DNA of 64,000 bases from Candidatus Ulvibacter alkanivorans (lineage in GTDB: Bacteria > Bacteroidota > Bacteroidia > Flavobacteriales > Flavobacteriaceae): positions 14,416 to 78,415 of the forward strand of contig NZ_QOLC01000079.1 of NCBI RefSeq assembly GCF_003333325.1, given 5' to 3'. The translations under genes and the position numbers were made by a program. Positions 1 through 8,660 of the stretch are shown here, piece by piece; the first letter of the stretch is position 1; each line of letters opens with the position of its first letter. The notes below the pieces were generated by a model. It was not told where the DNA came from. It did not search any database and was given only the letters and a program-made list of their open reading frames with translations.

Positions 1-458
1 TTGCATCTTTAAATGGTGACGGTGCCGATGACCTTGATGGTCGTACCAGTTTCCATGTTGGTGCAGTCGCTAACATTGGAATTACTGAACTTTTTGCAGT
101 ACAGCCTGAATTGATCTACTCTTCTCAAGGAGCTTCTTTTGATGATGTAGATATCAACTTAGACTACATTAACATTCCAATCATGGCAGACTTCACTATC
201 GCAGACGGTTTAAGCCTGCAAGGAGGGCCTCAAGTAGGAATAAACGTAAGTGGAAAAGTTAAGGATGATGACGATGAGGCAGATATCGACGACGTTGAAA
301 CACTTGATCTTGGAGTTGGAGCCGGTGCACAATACCGTTTACCAGACTTAGGCTTGTTCTTTCAAGCACGTTACGTAATTGGTTTCACCGATTTCGTTGA
401 AGATGCAGACGCTACTAACTCTGTTGTCAGCTTATCTGTTGGATGGTTCTTTAACTAA
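1..458 (+). CDS. outer-membrane beta-barrel protein, 3' part (5' end outside window)
   Basis: The reading frame is open from the left edge (first full codon at position 3), so the N-terminus and signal peptide are missing. The visible 152 residues alternate hydrophobic and polar segments, with GxQVG- and LGVGAGAQYRL-type strands and a C-terminal VGWFFN strand ending in an aromatic residue. This is typical of small porin-family barrels (PorT / OMP_b-brl) of Bacteroidota. Acidic stretches such as KDDDDEADIDD fit surface loops. It presumably sits in the outer membrane; no substrate can be inferred. A strong terminator follows at 482-508, so it ends its transcription unit. The family call is moderately sure and the function is unknown. 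Confidence 0.75.
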   Translation, partial: ASLNGDGADDLDGRTSFHVGAVANIGITELFAVQPELIYSSQGASFDDVDINLDYINIPIMADFTIADGLSLQGGPQVGINVSGKVKDDDDEADIDDVETLDLGVGAGAQYRLPDLGLFFQARYVIGFTDFVEDADATNSVVSLSVGWFFN

Positions 459-481
459 GAATAAATTTAAATACATTAAGA

Positions 482-508
482 CGGAAGCTTAACAGCTTCC
501 GTTTTTTT
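482..508 (+). terminator. rho-independent terminator
   Basis: A perfect 8-bp stem (CGGAAGCT / AGCTTCCG) with a TAAC loop is followed by seven T. It lies 24 bases after the stop of the barrel gene and 20 bases before aroQ. Confidence 0.85.
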
Positions 509-527
509 ATTTGATTATCTTTAAACT

Positions 528-947
528 ATTAAACTGATAATTATAAATGGGCCCAACCTAAACCTGTTGGGAAAGCGAGAAAATGACATCTATGGCGATG
601 AAACCTTTCAAGATTTCTTTTCAAAGCTTCAATTCAAATTTAAAACAATAGAACTTTCTCACTTCCAATCTAATATTGAAGGTGAATTAATAGACAAACT
701 GCAGGAAGTTGGGTATGAGTTCGACGGAATTATACTAAATGCCGCCGCCTATACCCATACCTCTGTTGGTATTGGCGATGCGGTAAAAGCAATCAACACC
801 CCGGTAGTAGAAGTTCATATTTCCAATACGTTCTCCCGAGAAGAGTTTAGGCATCAATCCTTTATTGCGCCCAACGCAAAAGGGATCATTCTTGGCTTTG
901 GATTACAAAGCTACGAATTGGCTGTCCAAAGTTTTATAAACGATTAA
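528..947 (+). CDS. aroQ: type II 3-dehydroquinate dehydratase, apparent ATT start
   Basis: Removes water from 3-dehydroquinate to give 3-dehydroshikimate in the shikimate pathway. The product shows the full family pattern: NGPNLNLLGKRE near the N-terminus, the catalytic Tyr in DIYG, NAAAYTHTS, the catalytic His in EVHISN, and REEFRHQS. From codon 528 the protein is 139 residues, the usual length for this dodecameric enzyme. In frame, the stop at 522-524 leaves only ACT ATT AAA CTG ahead of the first conserved strand, so there is no ATG, GTG or TTG. The first standard start is TTG 567, which would delete NGPNLNL and with it an active-site Asn. I therefore place the start at ATT 528 (CTG 534 is the alternative). 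A sequencing error in the start codon cannot be excluded. Confidence 0.85.
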   Translation: MKLIIINGPNLNLLGKRENDIYGDETFQDFFSKLQFKFKTIELSHFQSNIEGELIDKLQEVGYEFDGIILNAAAYTHTSVGIGDAVKAINTPVVEVHISNTFSREEFRHQSFIAPNAKGIILGFGLQSYELAVQSFIND

Positions 948-1001
948 TCGTAAGCCATACGATCTTTTATGCCGTTTACATCTTGGAAATAATTCATAAA
1001 A

Positions 1002-1033
1002 AAAAGTGGATCTGATAAATCAAATCCACTTTT
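1002..1033 (-). terminator. terminator of lpdA
   Basis: A 10-bp stem (AAAAGTGGAT / ATCCACTTTT) with a 12-base loop. Read on the minus strand it is followed by a T run, and it sits 22 bases past the lpdA stop. It may also serve aroQ on the plus strand. Confidence 0.8.
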
Positions 1034-1054
1034 CAACTTTTTAAGCAGTCGTTC

Positions 1055-2431
1055 TTACAGATGAATTACTTCACCGTAGGCATCGGCTGTAGCTTCCATC
1101 ACGGCCTCACTCATGGTAGGGTGTGGATGTACAGCTTTTAATACTTCATGTCCTGTGGTCTCTAATTTTCGACCAAGAACAGCTTCAGCAATCATATCGG
1201 TTACTCCGGCGCCAATCATATGGCAGCCAAGCCACTCACCATACTTAGCATCATAAATTACTTTTACAAATCCGTCTTTGGTTCCTGCGGCACTCGCTTT
1301 ACCGCTGGCTGAAAATGGAAATTTACCAACTTTCAATTCGTATCCGGCTTCTTTTGCCTGCTTTTCGGTCATCCCTACACTGGCAATTTCCGGTGTGGCG
1401 TAAGTACAGCCCGGTATGTTGCCATAATCTAATGCCTCTACGTGTTCTCCCGCGATCTTCTCTACGCAAATTATACCTTCGGCAGATGCTACATGTGCTA
1501 AAGCAGGACCCGGAACCACATCACCAATGGCATAATAACCGGGGATATTGGTTTGGTACCAATCGTTTACGATGATCTTGTCCTTATCGACAACGATTCC
1601 GACATCTTCTATGCCTATATTTTCTAAATTTGAGGTAATACCAACCGCAGAAAGCACGATATCTGCTTCTAGTGTTTCTTCTCCTTTTTTCGTTTTAACT
1701 GTCGCTTTAACGCCTTTTCCTGAAGTATCGAGTTTTTCTACGGAAGCGTTTGTCATCACTTTGATCCCTGCCTTTTTAAAGGAGCGTTCAAATTGCTTTG
1801 ACACTTCTTCATCTTCTAGCGGTACTAAGGTTGGAAGGTATTCTACGATGGTCACTTCGGTACCCATACTGTTATAGAAATGAGCAAATTCTACGCCTAT
1901 GGCACCACTTCCTACCACGATCATGCTTTTTGGTTGCTTATCGAGCGACATAGCTTCTCTATATCCAATCACTTTTTTACCGTCCTGCTTCAAATTAGGT
2001 AATTCTCTAGAACGCGCTCCGGTGGCAATAATTATATGATCGGCACTGTATTCTTTACCGTCTACTTCCACCTTCTTACCGGGTTTGAGCTTTCCGAAGC
2101 CATCAATAACATCGATCTTATTTTTCTTCATTAGGAATTGAACTCCTTTACTCATTCCATCTGCAACACCACGACTGCGCTCTATAACCTTTCCGAAGTC
2201 TTTATCAGCTTCCTTAACGGAAAGACCATAATCTTCGGCATGCTTTAAATAATCGAATACTTGAGCACTTTTAAGTAAGGCTTTTGTTGGGATACAACCC
2301 CAATTAAGACAGACACCACCTAGATTTTCCTTTTCTATAACTGCAGTTTTAAATCCTAATTGTGACGCTCTAATCGCGGTAACATACCCGCCCGGGCCAC
2401 TTCCTAACACTATAATATCGTATTTACTCAT
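1055..2431 (-). CDS. lpdA: dihydrolipoyl dehydrogenase (E3)
   Basis: FAD/NAD-dependent flavoprotein that reoxidises dihydrolipoyl groups of the pyruvate and 2-oxoglutarate dehydrogenase complexes and of the glycine cleavage system. It has 458 residues, normal for the family. Visible motifs are the FAD-binding GSGPGGY (10-16), the redox disulfide GGVCLNWGC (Cys41 and Cys46), a second nucleotide-binding GSGAIGVEF near 175, and the C-terminal HPHPTMSEA that supplies the catalytic His-Glu pair. The start ATG at 2431 gives the canonical MSKYDIIVLG. The gene has its own terminator and stands alone between aroQ and the msrB operon. The glycine cleavage T-protein gene, which could share E3, lies far away at 40.6 kb. 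Identification is secure. Confidence 0.96.
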   Translation of the reverse strand: MSKYDIIVLGSGPGGYVTAIRASQLGFKTAVIEKENLGGVCLNWGCIPTKALLKSAQVFDYLKHAEDYGLSVKEADKDFGKVIERSRGVADGMSKGVQFLMKKNKIDVIDGFGKLKPGKKVEVDGKEYSADHIIIATGARSRELPNLKQDGKKVIGYREAMSLDKQPKSMIVVGSGAIGVEFAHFYNSMGTEVTIVEYLPTLVPLEDEEVSKQFERSFKKAGIKVMTNASVEKLDTSGKGVKATVKTKKGEETLEADIVLSAVGITSNLENIGIEDVGIVVDKDKIIVNDWYQTNIPGYYAIGDVVPGPALAHVASAEGIICVEKIAGEHVEALDYGNIPGCTYATPEIASVGMTEKQAKEAGYELKVGKFPFSASGKASAAGTKDGFVKVIYDAKYGEWLGCHMIGAGVTDMIAEAVLGRKLETTGHEVLKAVHPHPTMSEAVMEATADAYGEVIHL

Positions 2432-2511
2432 ATTCTTGTTTTAAGTCACTAATTTGTGGACACGAAATTACAAAATGTCTGCGTAATGAAATAGAAAAGG
2501 CGTAAAAAACA

Positions 2512-2548
2512 AAATTCCGACATTCAGATTTGTTGAATGCCGGAATTT
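2512..2548 (-). terminator. terminator of the msrB operon
   Basis: A 14-bp stem with one mismatch (AATTCCGACATTCA against TGAATGCCGGAATT). On the minus strand it is followed by TTTTGTTTTTT, just after the stop of the distal msrB gene. Confidence 0.75.
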
Positions 2549-2567
2549 AATTTGATGGTATCCCTAT

Positions 2568-2969
2568 TTATTCGTTGTCAAAATCGACCGATAGTGAATT
2601 CACACAATAGCGTCGGCCGGTATTCGTAGGACCGTCGTTAAACACATGTCCTAAATGACTTCCACAATTTGAACACAAAATTTCGGTTCGAATCATGCCG
2701 TGTGTCGTATCCCGAACATATTCTATGGCACCTTCTATCGCGTCGTCAAAAGATGGCCAACCACAACTGCTTTCAAATTTACTGTCACTCTCAAATAGTG
2801 GGGTATTACACGCACCACATTTGTATGTTCCATCCTCAAAATGAAGGTTGTATTTACCGGTATGCGGCCGTTCCGTACCTTTCATTCGCAGTATACGATA
2901 GCGTTCATCACCCAATTCCTCACGCCACTCGGCTTCTGTTTTTTCTATGGGATATTTCTTTTTACTCAT
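2568..2969 (-). CDS. msrB: peptide-methionine (R)-S-oxide reductase, cytoplasmic copy
   Basis: Reduces the R form of methionine sulfoxide in oxidised proteins. The 133 residues form one complete MsrB domain: zinc ligands in CGAC (Cys51, Cys54) and CSNC (Cys99, Cys102), GHVFNDGP, and the catalytic Cys122 in RRYCVNS. It also has Cys69 in SSCGWPSF, the position used as resolving cysteine in many thioredoxin-recycled MsrB enzymes. There is no signal peptide, so it should act in the cytoplasm. Its start overlaps the end of the lipoprotein-type msrB by 8 bases, which indicates one transcript and coupled translation. Identification is secure. Confidence 0.95.
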   Translation of the reverse strand: MSKKKYPIEKTEAEWREELGDERYRILRMKGTERPHTGKYNLHFEDGTYKCGACNTPLFESDSKFESSCGWPSFDDAIEGAIEYVRDTTHGMIRTEILCSNCGSHLGHVFNDGPTNTGRRYCVNSLSVDFDNE

Positions 2970-3453
2970 TATTATTCGGGATAAAATCTAATGCGGCGCC
3001 ATTAACACAGTGACGTTTGCCGGTGGTTTCCGGCGGACCATCATCAAAGACATGTCCTAGGTGACCCCCACAGGTGGCACAATGTTCTTCGACCCGCGTG
3101 TAGCCAATTTTATTATCGGTAGAGTACGCCACATTACCTTCTATAGCACGATCAAAACTGGGCCAGCCGGTACCGCTATCAAATTTGTGTTCTCCTTCAA
3201 ATAGGGGAGTTTCACAAGCTGCACACACATAGGTGCCCGGTTCGTACTTTTTGTTTAGCTCACTTGAAAAGGGAGGTTCGGTACCTGCTTCTCTAAGAAT
3301 ATGAAATTCCTCTTCGGAAAGTTCTGCCCTCCATTCGGCTTCGGTCTTTTGAACTTTAAATGCGGTATCTTCCTTATCATCAGTGTTGTCCTGTGCGGGC
3401 GATTTACAACTGAATAAGGCCAATGCAAGCCCAAATAATATTAACTTTTTCAT
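2962..3453 (-). CDS. msrB: peptide-methionine (R)-S-oxide reductase, lipoprotein copy
   Basis: A second MsrB, 163 residues, with a lipoprotein signal (hydrophobic core, then LFSC with Cys16). It should therefore be anchored on the periplasmic side. After a short acidic linker comes a full MsrB domain: CAAC (Cys77, Cys80), HCATCGGH, GHVFDDGP and the catalytic Cys149 in KRHCVNG. The GWPSF segment reads SGTGWPSF, with Thr where the cytoplasmic copy has Cys, so the two enzymes probably differ in how the catalytic Cys is recycled. Gene order is lipoprotein (3476-3970), this gene, then cytoplasmic msrB, all on the minus strand with a 22-base gap and an 8-base overlap. Confidence 0.93.
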   Translation of the reverse strand: MKKLILFGLALALFSCKSPAQDNTDDKEDTAFKVQKTEAEWRAELSEEEFHILREAGTEPPFSSELNKKYEPGTYVCAACETPLFEGEHKFDSGTGWPSFDRAIEGNVAYSTDNKIGYTRVEEHCATCGGHLGHVFDDGPPETTGKRHCVNGAALDFIPNNNE

Positions 3454-3475
3454 CTTTTTTTAGTTGGTTAAAAAT

Positions 3476-3970
3476 TTATAAATGCAAATTGAATGTTTCG
3501 ATCGCTTCGTCCATTGTTAGATTTGCATCTGCAAATTCTGAAGGAACTACGACAATTCTAAAGACTTGGTCGTCGGTAAACTCAGTTCCTAACGCGACGG
3601 GATCGTAATCACCGTCGATAAGTACTTCAACATCAAAGAATGTGTGATTAAATACATATTGAATGATGTCACCATTTTGTAAAAAGAAGTTTTGAGGAAG
3701 TTGAGACCAGGCATCTGCTCCTGAACCATCGGGTGCTTGCACCGTTTTTTCAAGGCGGTATACCAAAATAGCATCCGATTCAAATACTTCAATATTACCA
3801 GGTATGGTGATCAATGTTTCGTATAAATTCGCGTTCGGATTAAAACTGAAGTCGGTCGTAACTTCAAAGGTTTGTCCTAGATAAAAGTTTTCTTCAATGA
3901 TGGTCTCATCGGTACAGGACGTAAATAAAAGCGTAGTTGCTACTGCGAAAAAAAGAAAGAATTGTTTCAT
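3476..3970 (-). CDS. small lipoprotein of unknown function
   Basis: 164 residues with a clear lipoprotein signal peptide ending in LFTSC (Cys19). The mature part is predicted beta-rich and acidic, with no enzyme motif I recognise. Similar small lipoproteins are common in Flavobacteriaceae and are usually annotated as hypothetical. It lies 22 bases upstream of the lipoprotein msrB in the same direction and is the first gene of the likely operon. A link to repair of oxidised envelope proteins is possible but rests only on position. The 214-base divergent region 3971-4184 should hold its promoter and that of the M48 protease. Confidence 0.7.
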   Translation of the reverse strand: MKQFFLFFAVATTLLFTSCTDETIIEENFYLGQTFEVTTDFSFNPNANLYETLITIPGNIEVFESDAILVYRLEKTVQAPDGSGADAWSQLPQNFFLQNGDIIQYVFNHTFFDVEVLIDGDYDPVALGTEFTDDQVFRIVVVPSEFADANLTMDEAIETFNLHL

Positions 3971-4184
3971 GATGTTATGTTTTTTCAGAATACAATCAAA
4001 AGCTATTCCATTATTTTCTAAGGATGCTATTTGTGTTTAAAATAACTAATGATTTATTGCAATCGTTTTAATTTTTGAATAGTTTAACTAAAATTGATAC
4101 TTCCCGAGGTCTTTTATATTTTTTTTATAACTCTATACTGTTTTATATCCTTATTTTAGAGGAGCAAAATATAAACACATAACC

Positions 4185-5006
4185 ATGAGATTTAAAAAGA
4201 CCCTTTCCATTATAGCAATGCTAGTATTTGCAATTGCCTGTACAACCACAAATCCGTTCACCGGAAAGCAAACGTTGGCTCTTGTTCCCAATTCGCAAAT
4301 TCTACCAATGGCATTTCAGCAATACAATCAATTTCTGTCTGAGAATAAAGTTGTTAGAGGAACTTCGGATGCACGTATGATTCAAAACGTAGGTCAGAAG
4401 ATCGCAGCGGCCTCCGAACGTTATTTAACTGCTAATGGATACCCGGGTTATTTAAACGACTATCGTTGGGAATATAACCTTATAGAAGACCCGGCGGTAA
4501 ATGCATGGGCTATGCCGGGAGGTAAGATTGTTTTCTATACCGGAATTATGCCAGTCACACAAAATGAAGCAGGTGTTGCCGCGGTCATGGGACATGAGGT
4601 TGCTCACGCGCTAGCAAATCACGGACAACAACGAATGAGCGCTGCCCAACTACAATCATTAGGCGCCGTAGCCGGAAATCTAGCCTTAGGAAACGATCCT
4701 AAAAATCAGCAAATTTTTAATACAGCGTATGGAATAGGAACTCAAGTTGGTGTATTACTGCCTTTTAGTAGAAAACACGAAACAGAAGCCGATCGCATTG
4801 GGTTAACACTTATGGCAATTGCAGGGTACGACCCCATAGTTGCTGCCAATCTATGGCAACGCATGAAACAGCAGGGAGGCGGATCACCACCAGAGTTTTT
4901 AAGTACACACCCATCAAGTGATACCCGAATTCGCAACATTCAAGCTTGGGCGCCCGAAGCGAAAGCAGAGGCACGTAAGTTTGGTGTAACAAATTTTAAG
5001 AAATAA
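4185..5006 (+). CDS. M48 family metallopeptidase, lipoprotein
   Basis: 273 residues. A lipoprotein signal peptide ends at FAIAC (Cys19), so the protein should be anchored at the outer or inner membrane facing the periplasm. The zinc-protease signature GHEVAHALANH is at 136-146 (HEVAH at 137-141), and the third ligand lies in HETEADRIGL downstream. This matches the M48B/LoiP-BepA type, periplasmic proteases that clear misfolded outer-membrane proteins. The C-terminal STHPSSDTRI motif is also typical of the family. The gene is followed by a compact terminator at 5037-5060 and appears to be a single-gene unit. The physiological substrate is unknown. Confidence 0.9.
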   Translation: MRFKKTLSIIAMLVFAIACTTTNPFTGKQTLALVPNSQILPMAFQQYNQFLSENKVVRGTSDARMIQNVGQKIAAASERYLTANGYPGYLNDYRWEYNLIEDPAVNAWAMPGGKIVFYTGIMPVTQNEAGVAAVMGHEVAHALANHGQQRMSAAQLQSLGAVAGNLALGNDPKNQQIFNTAYGIGTQVGVLLPFSRKHETEADRIGLTLMAIAGYDPIVAANLWQRMKQQGGGSPPEFLSTHPSSDTRIRNIQAWAPEAKAEARKFGVTNFKK

Positions 5007-5036
5007 GTAAAAGACAAGATATTTGTTTACTTTAGA

Positions 5037-5060
5037 ATCCCGCTTTTGGCGGGATTTTTT
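5037..5060 (+). terminator. terminator of the M48 protease gene
   Basis: A 7-bp GC-rich stem (ATCCCGC / GCGGGAT) with a TTTTG loop and a T run. It shows that the transporter downstream cannot start at the upstream ATG 5023, because that reading would run through the hairpin. Confidence 0.9.
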
Positions 5061-5079
5061 AATAACCAATTTAAAAAAC

Positions 5080-6399
5080 ATGGTCAACCTTCCTAAAGGC
5101 AGTAAGAAATTACTGCATGCTTGGGCTTTTTACGACTGGGCGAATTCGGTGTATAGTCTCGTTATTGCATCTGCAATATTCCCTATTTTCTACGGAGCAC
5201 TAACACTTACCAAAGAGAATGGAAAGATAATAGACGATACGGTTACTTTTCTGGGGATCGATTTTAACAACGACACCTTAATTAGCTATGTGACAGCTGC
5301 CGCTTTTTTGGTGGTTTCGATATTGAGTCCGTTGCTAAGCGGAATCGCGGATTACGTTGGAAACAAAAAAGTGTTTATGAAGTTCTTCTGTTACTTGGGA
5401 GCACTTTCGTGTATTGGTTTGTTTTGGTTTTCGATGGACCATTTGTGGTTTGGGCTCTTGTGCTACTTTTTAGCATTAATAGGATTTTGGGCCAGTCTTG
5501 TGTTTTACAATTCTTACCTACCAGATATTGCCTTTCCCGAACAACAAGACCGCATAAGTGCCAAGGGATATTCTCTAGGCTATATTGGTAGTGTGATATT
5601 ACTGCTGGTGTGTCTGGCAATGATCCTTATGCATGAAACTTTCGGTTTTGAAGACGAAGGGCTCCCCACGCGATTGTCTTTTGTCCTTACCGGCCTGTGG
5701 TGGATCGGGTTTAGTCAATATACCTATTATTACCTTCCGAAGGGAAATAAAAAAGCAACATTTACGAGAAACTTATTGTTCAATGGTTTTAAAGAACTAC
5801 GAACGATATGGCGAAGCTTAAAGGATAACATCCAATTAAAACGATATCTTCTCGCGTTCTTTGTCTACAGCATGGCTGTACAAACCATAATGTTGGTAGC
5901 CACGTATTTTGGAATCGAGGAATTAGAGTGGGGGGATACCGATGCTACCACCGGACTCATAGTAAGTATATTGCTTATTCAATTGGTTGCAGTGGTAGGA
6001 GCTATGCTAACGTCTCGTTCTTCTGCTCGCTTCGGAAATATTCCTACACTCATTGTACTAAACTTGATCTGGATCGGAATCTGCGTATACGCTTATACCA
6101 TCACGACACCCGTACAATTTTATGCGACCGCCTCGGTAGTAGGTTTGGTCATGGGAGGAATACAGTCATTATCAAGATCTACCTATTCAAAACTTATTCC
6201 CGAGAACGCTATAGACACAGCTTCCTACTTTAGTTTTTATGATGTTTCTGAAAAAATCGGGATCGTAATTGGGATGTTTAGTTACGGTTATGTCGCTCAA
6301 TTGACCGGAAGCATACGTTATGCTATTTTATTTTTTATTCTATTCTTTATCGTGGGCGTCATTTTGTTAGTAAGGGTCCCTCGAAATTCTATCAAATAG
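5080..6399 (+). CDS. UMF1-family MFS transporter
   Basis: About 439 residues with roughly twelve hydrophobic segments. The N-terminal AWAFYDWANS signature is typical of the UMF1/Atg22-like branch of the major facilitator superfamily. Loops carry short charged motifs such as YVGNKK after the second or third helix. It is an inner-membrane transporter whose substrate cannot be read from sequence; efflux of amino acids has been proposed for relatives. I chose ATG 5080 (MVNLPKGSKK) because the longer frame from 5023 would translate through the terminator of the preceding gene. The DUF6252 lipoprotein gene follows after 49 bases and may be cotranscribed. Confidence 0.85.
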   Translation: MVNLPKGSKKLLHAWAFYDWANSVYSLVIASAIFPIFYGALTLTKENGKIIDDTVTFLGIDFNNDTLISYVTAAAFLVVSILSPLLSGIADYVGNKKVFMKFFCYLGALSCIGLFWFSMDHLWFGLLCYFLALIGFWASLVFYNSYLPDIAFPEQQDRISAKGYSLGYIGSVILLLVCLAMILMHETFGFEDEGLPTRLSFVLTGLWWIGFSQYTYYYLPKGNKKATFTRNLLFNGFKELRTIWRSLKDNIQLKRYLLAFFVYSMAVQTIMLVATYFGIEELEWGDTDATTGLIVSILLIQLVAVVGAMLTSRSSARFGNIPTLIVLNLIWIGICVYAYTITTPVQFYATASVVGLVMGGIQSLSRSTYSKLIPENAIDTASYFSFYDVSEKIGIVIGMFSYGYVAQLTGSIRYAILFFILFFIVGVILLVRVPRNSIK

Positions 6400-6448
6400 A
6401 CAATTTTTACTTATGTTTGCGTTTAATACCAAAGAAAACTTACTACTT

Positions 6449-7849
6449 ATGAAACAATTGCGACGTTTAAGCTGGGTCCTACTAGCATTTTTGGCCGTCA
6501 TTACGACTTCATGCGATAACGAACCATTAGAAGGAGAATTTCAAACCGAACCGGATAACAATGCCGGTGAAGGACAATTTGTCGCCACCATAGAAGGAGA
6601 GTCATTTACCGCTAGTGCAGTTGAGGCGGTATTGTATGCAGACAATGTGTTCGCTATCGAAGCTGTGAACGAATCGAATGAATTTATTTCGATCGTTGTG
6701 GAAAATGCCGGTGAAGGAATGTTCGATCTATTAACAAATGGAAATAACTTAAATGGTGCTGCGTACGTAAATGCGAACGAATCACCTTTTCCGTATGTCA
6801 CTATAGGCGATTTTGGCGGTAGTGGATCGCTCGCCATATCAAGCTTAGACACAGAAGCGCTAGAAGTTTCAGGTACTTTCAACTTTGTTGGAGGACGTAT
6901 CGCCTTTGATCTTGAAGGTAATCCCGTATTGGATGAGAATGGTGATCCGGTGATCGATCTAATTAATATTACCGCAGGTGCTTTTAACAGTATTGCATTT
7001 ACTATTTCTGAAGAAAATGGTGGTGACGGTGGAACCGTAGGAAGTGATGGAGATTTCTTCGCCAATGTAGATGGCGTAGAATTTGTCGATACTTCGGTAC
7101 AAGTAACAAAGAACACGGTAGGAGGTATCTCCATGCTAAATATTATGGCAGTAAGCGATATAGGAGGAAGTATACGAATCGACATTCCGGAATATCAAGG
7201 GATTGGAACTTTCCCGTTACAACCAATTTCAGATGGTACCGAACTCATAGGAGTTTATAAGTCGGGACCTGGTGCCGATAATTTTAATTCAGATCCGGGT
7301 AGTATTACCATTACCAAGCTTGATCTAGAGTCAGGTTTGATCGAAGGCACATTCCAGTTTACGGCAGTCGATCCATTCGATCCTGCAGCAACTCCATTCG
7401 AGATCACAGATGGTACTTTTTCTGTTTCATTTGAAGGAAACGCAGAAGCCAGTGGTGTGACCAATACGTTTAATGCCGATGTTGACGGAGTGACTTTAGA
7501 CCCACAATTTATGAGTACCGATATATTGCCATTAGATGAATCTACCGTGCGTATAACCGGTCTTAATACCTCCACAGTTGGATCCTTGACTATTTTCTTC
7601 CCATCTGAGATCGAAGTAGGTATTTATGAATTCACCGAGACACAGGTTGAAGGTGCTCCTACAGCGACTTACTCGCCGGATGGCAGCGGAACAGTTTTTA
7701 GTTCGGTATCGGGTACACTAACGGTCACATTTTCAAATCCGGAAACCGGTGCTATTGACGGTACTTTTGAGTTTTCTGCTGAAGACAACTCCGGCCAGAA
7801 TAATACAGTTTACGAAATAACCAACGGAACCTTTTCCATAGTGTTATAA
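6449..7849 (+). CDS. DUF6252-type lipoprotein with three repeated domains
   Basis: 466 residues. The start at ATG 6449 gives a lipoprotein signal peptide ending in ITTSC (Cys22); the longer frame from 6413 would add twelve residues ahead of it. Three related segments follow, starting near GQFVATIEGESF, GDFFANVDGVEF and NTFNADVDGVTL. Each opens with an F-x-A-x-x-[DE]G motif and closes with a GTFxFxA strand. This is the pattern of DUF6252, a beta-sandwich family of cell-surface lipoproteins in Bacteroidota whose role is unknown. A bidirectional terminator at 7867-7893 separates it from the convergent head-GIN gene. Codon use looks like its neighbours. Confidence 0.8.
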   Translation: MKQLRRLSWVLLAFLAVITTSCDNEPLEGEFQTEPDNNAGEGQFVATIEGESFTASAVEAVLYADNVFAIEAVNESNEFISIVVENAGEGMFDLLTNGNNLNGAAYVNANESPFPYVTIGDFGGSGSLAISSLDTEALEVSGTFNFVGGRIAFDLEGNPVLDENGDPVIDLINITAGAFNSIAFTISEENGGDGGTVGSDGDFFANVDGVEFVDTSVQVTKNTVGGISMLNIMAVSDIGGSIRIDIPEYQGIGTFPLQPISDGTELIGVYKSGPGADNFNSDPGSITITKLDLESGLIEGTFQFTAVDPFDPAATPFEITDGTFSVSFEGNAEASGVTNTFNADVDGVTLDPQFMSTDILPLDESTVRITGLNTSTVGSLTIFFPSEIEVGIYEFTETQVEGAPTATYSPDGSGTVFSSVSGTLTVTFSNPETGAIDGTFEFSAEDNSGQNNTVYEITNGTFSIVL

Positions 7850-7866
7850 CATTGAATAGAATAATA

Positions 7867-7893
7867 AAAAAGCGGCCTAGAGCCGCTTTTTTT
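7867..7893. terminator. bidirectional terminator
   Basis: Stem AAAAGCGGC / GCCGCTTTT with A and T tracts on both sides, between the convergent DUF6252 and head-GIN genes. Confidence 0.85.
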
Positions 7894-7913
7894 ATTTAAT
7901 TAAATATATGTGT

Positions 7914-8645
7914 TTACATTGATTTAATGCTTCCTGACCCATATACCTTGGTATCACTCTTTGTCGGATTTCCGGCATAGCGAACATCTCCCGAGCCGCT
8001 AATACGTGCTTGGATACTTTGTTTTGTGGTGAATTTGGCAGAACCAGAACCCGTAATGTTTACTTCAGTATGTTGTGCTACGAGATTAGTACCTTCGAAG
8101 TCTCCGGAGCCGCTAATTTTAATACTTAGATCGTTAGTACTACCACTAAGCATCAAATCTCCAGATCCTGTTACTTTTACCTGTAAACTATTGCTTTCTA
8201 TTGGCAAGGTCAGATCTCCGGATCCTGTCACCCGAGTCTCAAAAGTGTCGCTCTTTACAGTATCTTTAGATACAAGGTCACCAGAACCTACTAAGGCGAC
8301 TGCGGAAAGGTCCTCAAATGGAATTGTAACAAGAATGTCATTATTGGAGGTAATACTAATGCCTTTCTTTAGCTTTACGGTAAGTTCATTCCCGTCGGTT
8401 TCGATCACGATGTATTCATGGAGGTTATCGTCTGCTATTACGGTTATGGATCCTTCCGCACCTCGTTCTAGTACAAAGTCCATCGGGCCAACAGCTTTAA
8501 CAATGTCATAAGTACCGGTTGCCACAGTTTTTGTAGTTACGGTTCCATTTCCTTTTACTTTTTTGTTCTTCCATTGTGCTAGGGTGGTTGGAGCCACAAA
8601 CAATACAATAAGCGCTGTACAAATAAATGTTTTACGAATTTTCAT
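7914..8645 (-). CDS. head-GIN domain protein (DUF2807), exported
   Basis: 243 residues. ATG 8645 gives a normal signal peptide (MKIRKTF, hydrophobic core, TTLAQ); a TTG two codons upstream is the only alternative. The mature protein is a DUF2807 'putative auto-transporter adhesin head GIN' domain. Short strands repeat with VTGSGDL, KISGSGDFEG and NITGSGSAKF turns, forming a predicted right-handed beta-helix. The repeated GSGD turns also make the DNA repetitive. It is the last gene of the ECF sigma operon, 15 bases after the DUF4097-like gene. It is probably surface- or periplasm-located; an adhesive role is only suggested by the family name. Confidence 0.88.
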   Translation of the reverse strand: MKIRKTFICTALIVLFVAPTTLAQWKNKKVKGNGTVTTKTVATGTYDIVKAVGPMDFVLERGAEGSITVIADDNLHEYIVIETDGNELTVKLKKGISITSNNDILVTIPFEDLSAVALVGSGDLVSKDTVKSDTFETRVTGSGDLTLPIESNSLQVKVTGSGDLMLSGSTNDLSIKISGSGDFEGTNLVAQHTEVNITGSGSAKFTTKQSIQARISGSGDVRYAGNPTKSDTKVYGSGSIKSM

Positions 8646-8660
8646 AATCAAAATTTTTGG

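Noticed and set aside
5023..5079. Longer N-terminus for the MFS transporter from ATG 5023
   Set aside because: It would translate through the terminator of the preceding gene; the family signature starts just after ATG 5080.
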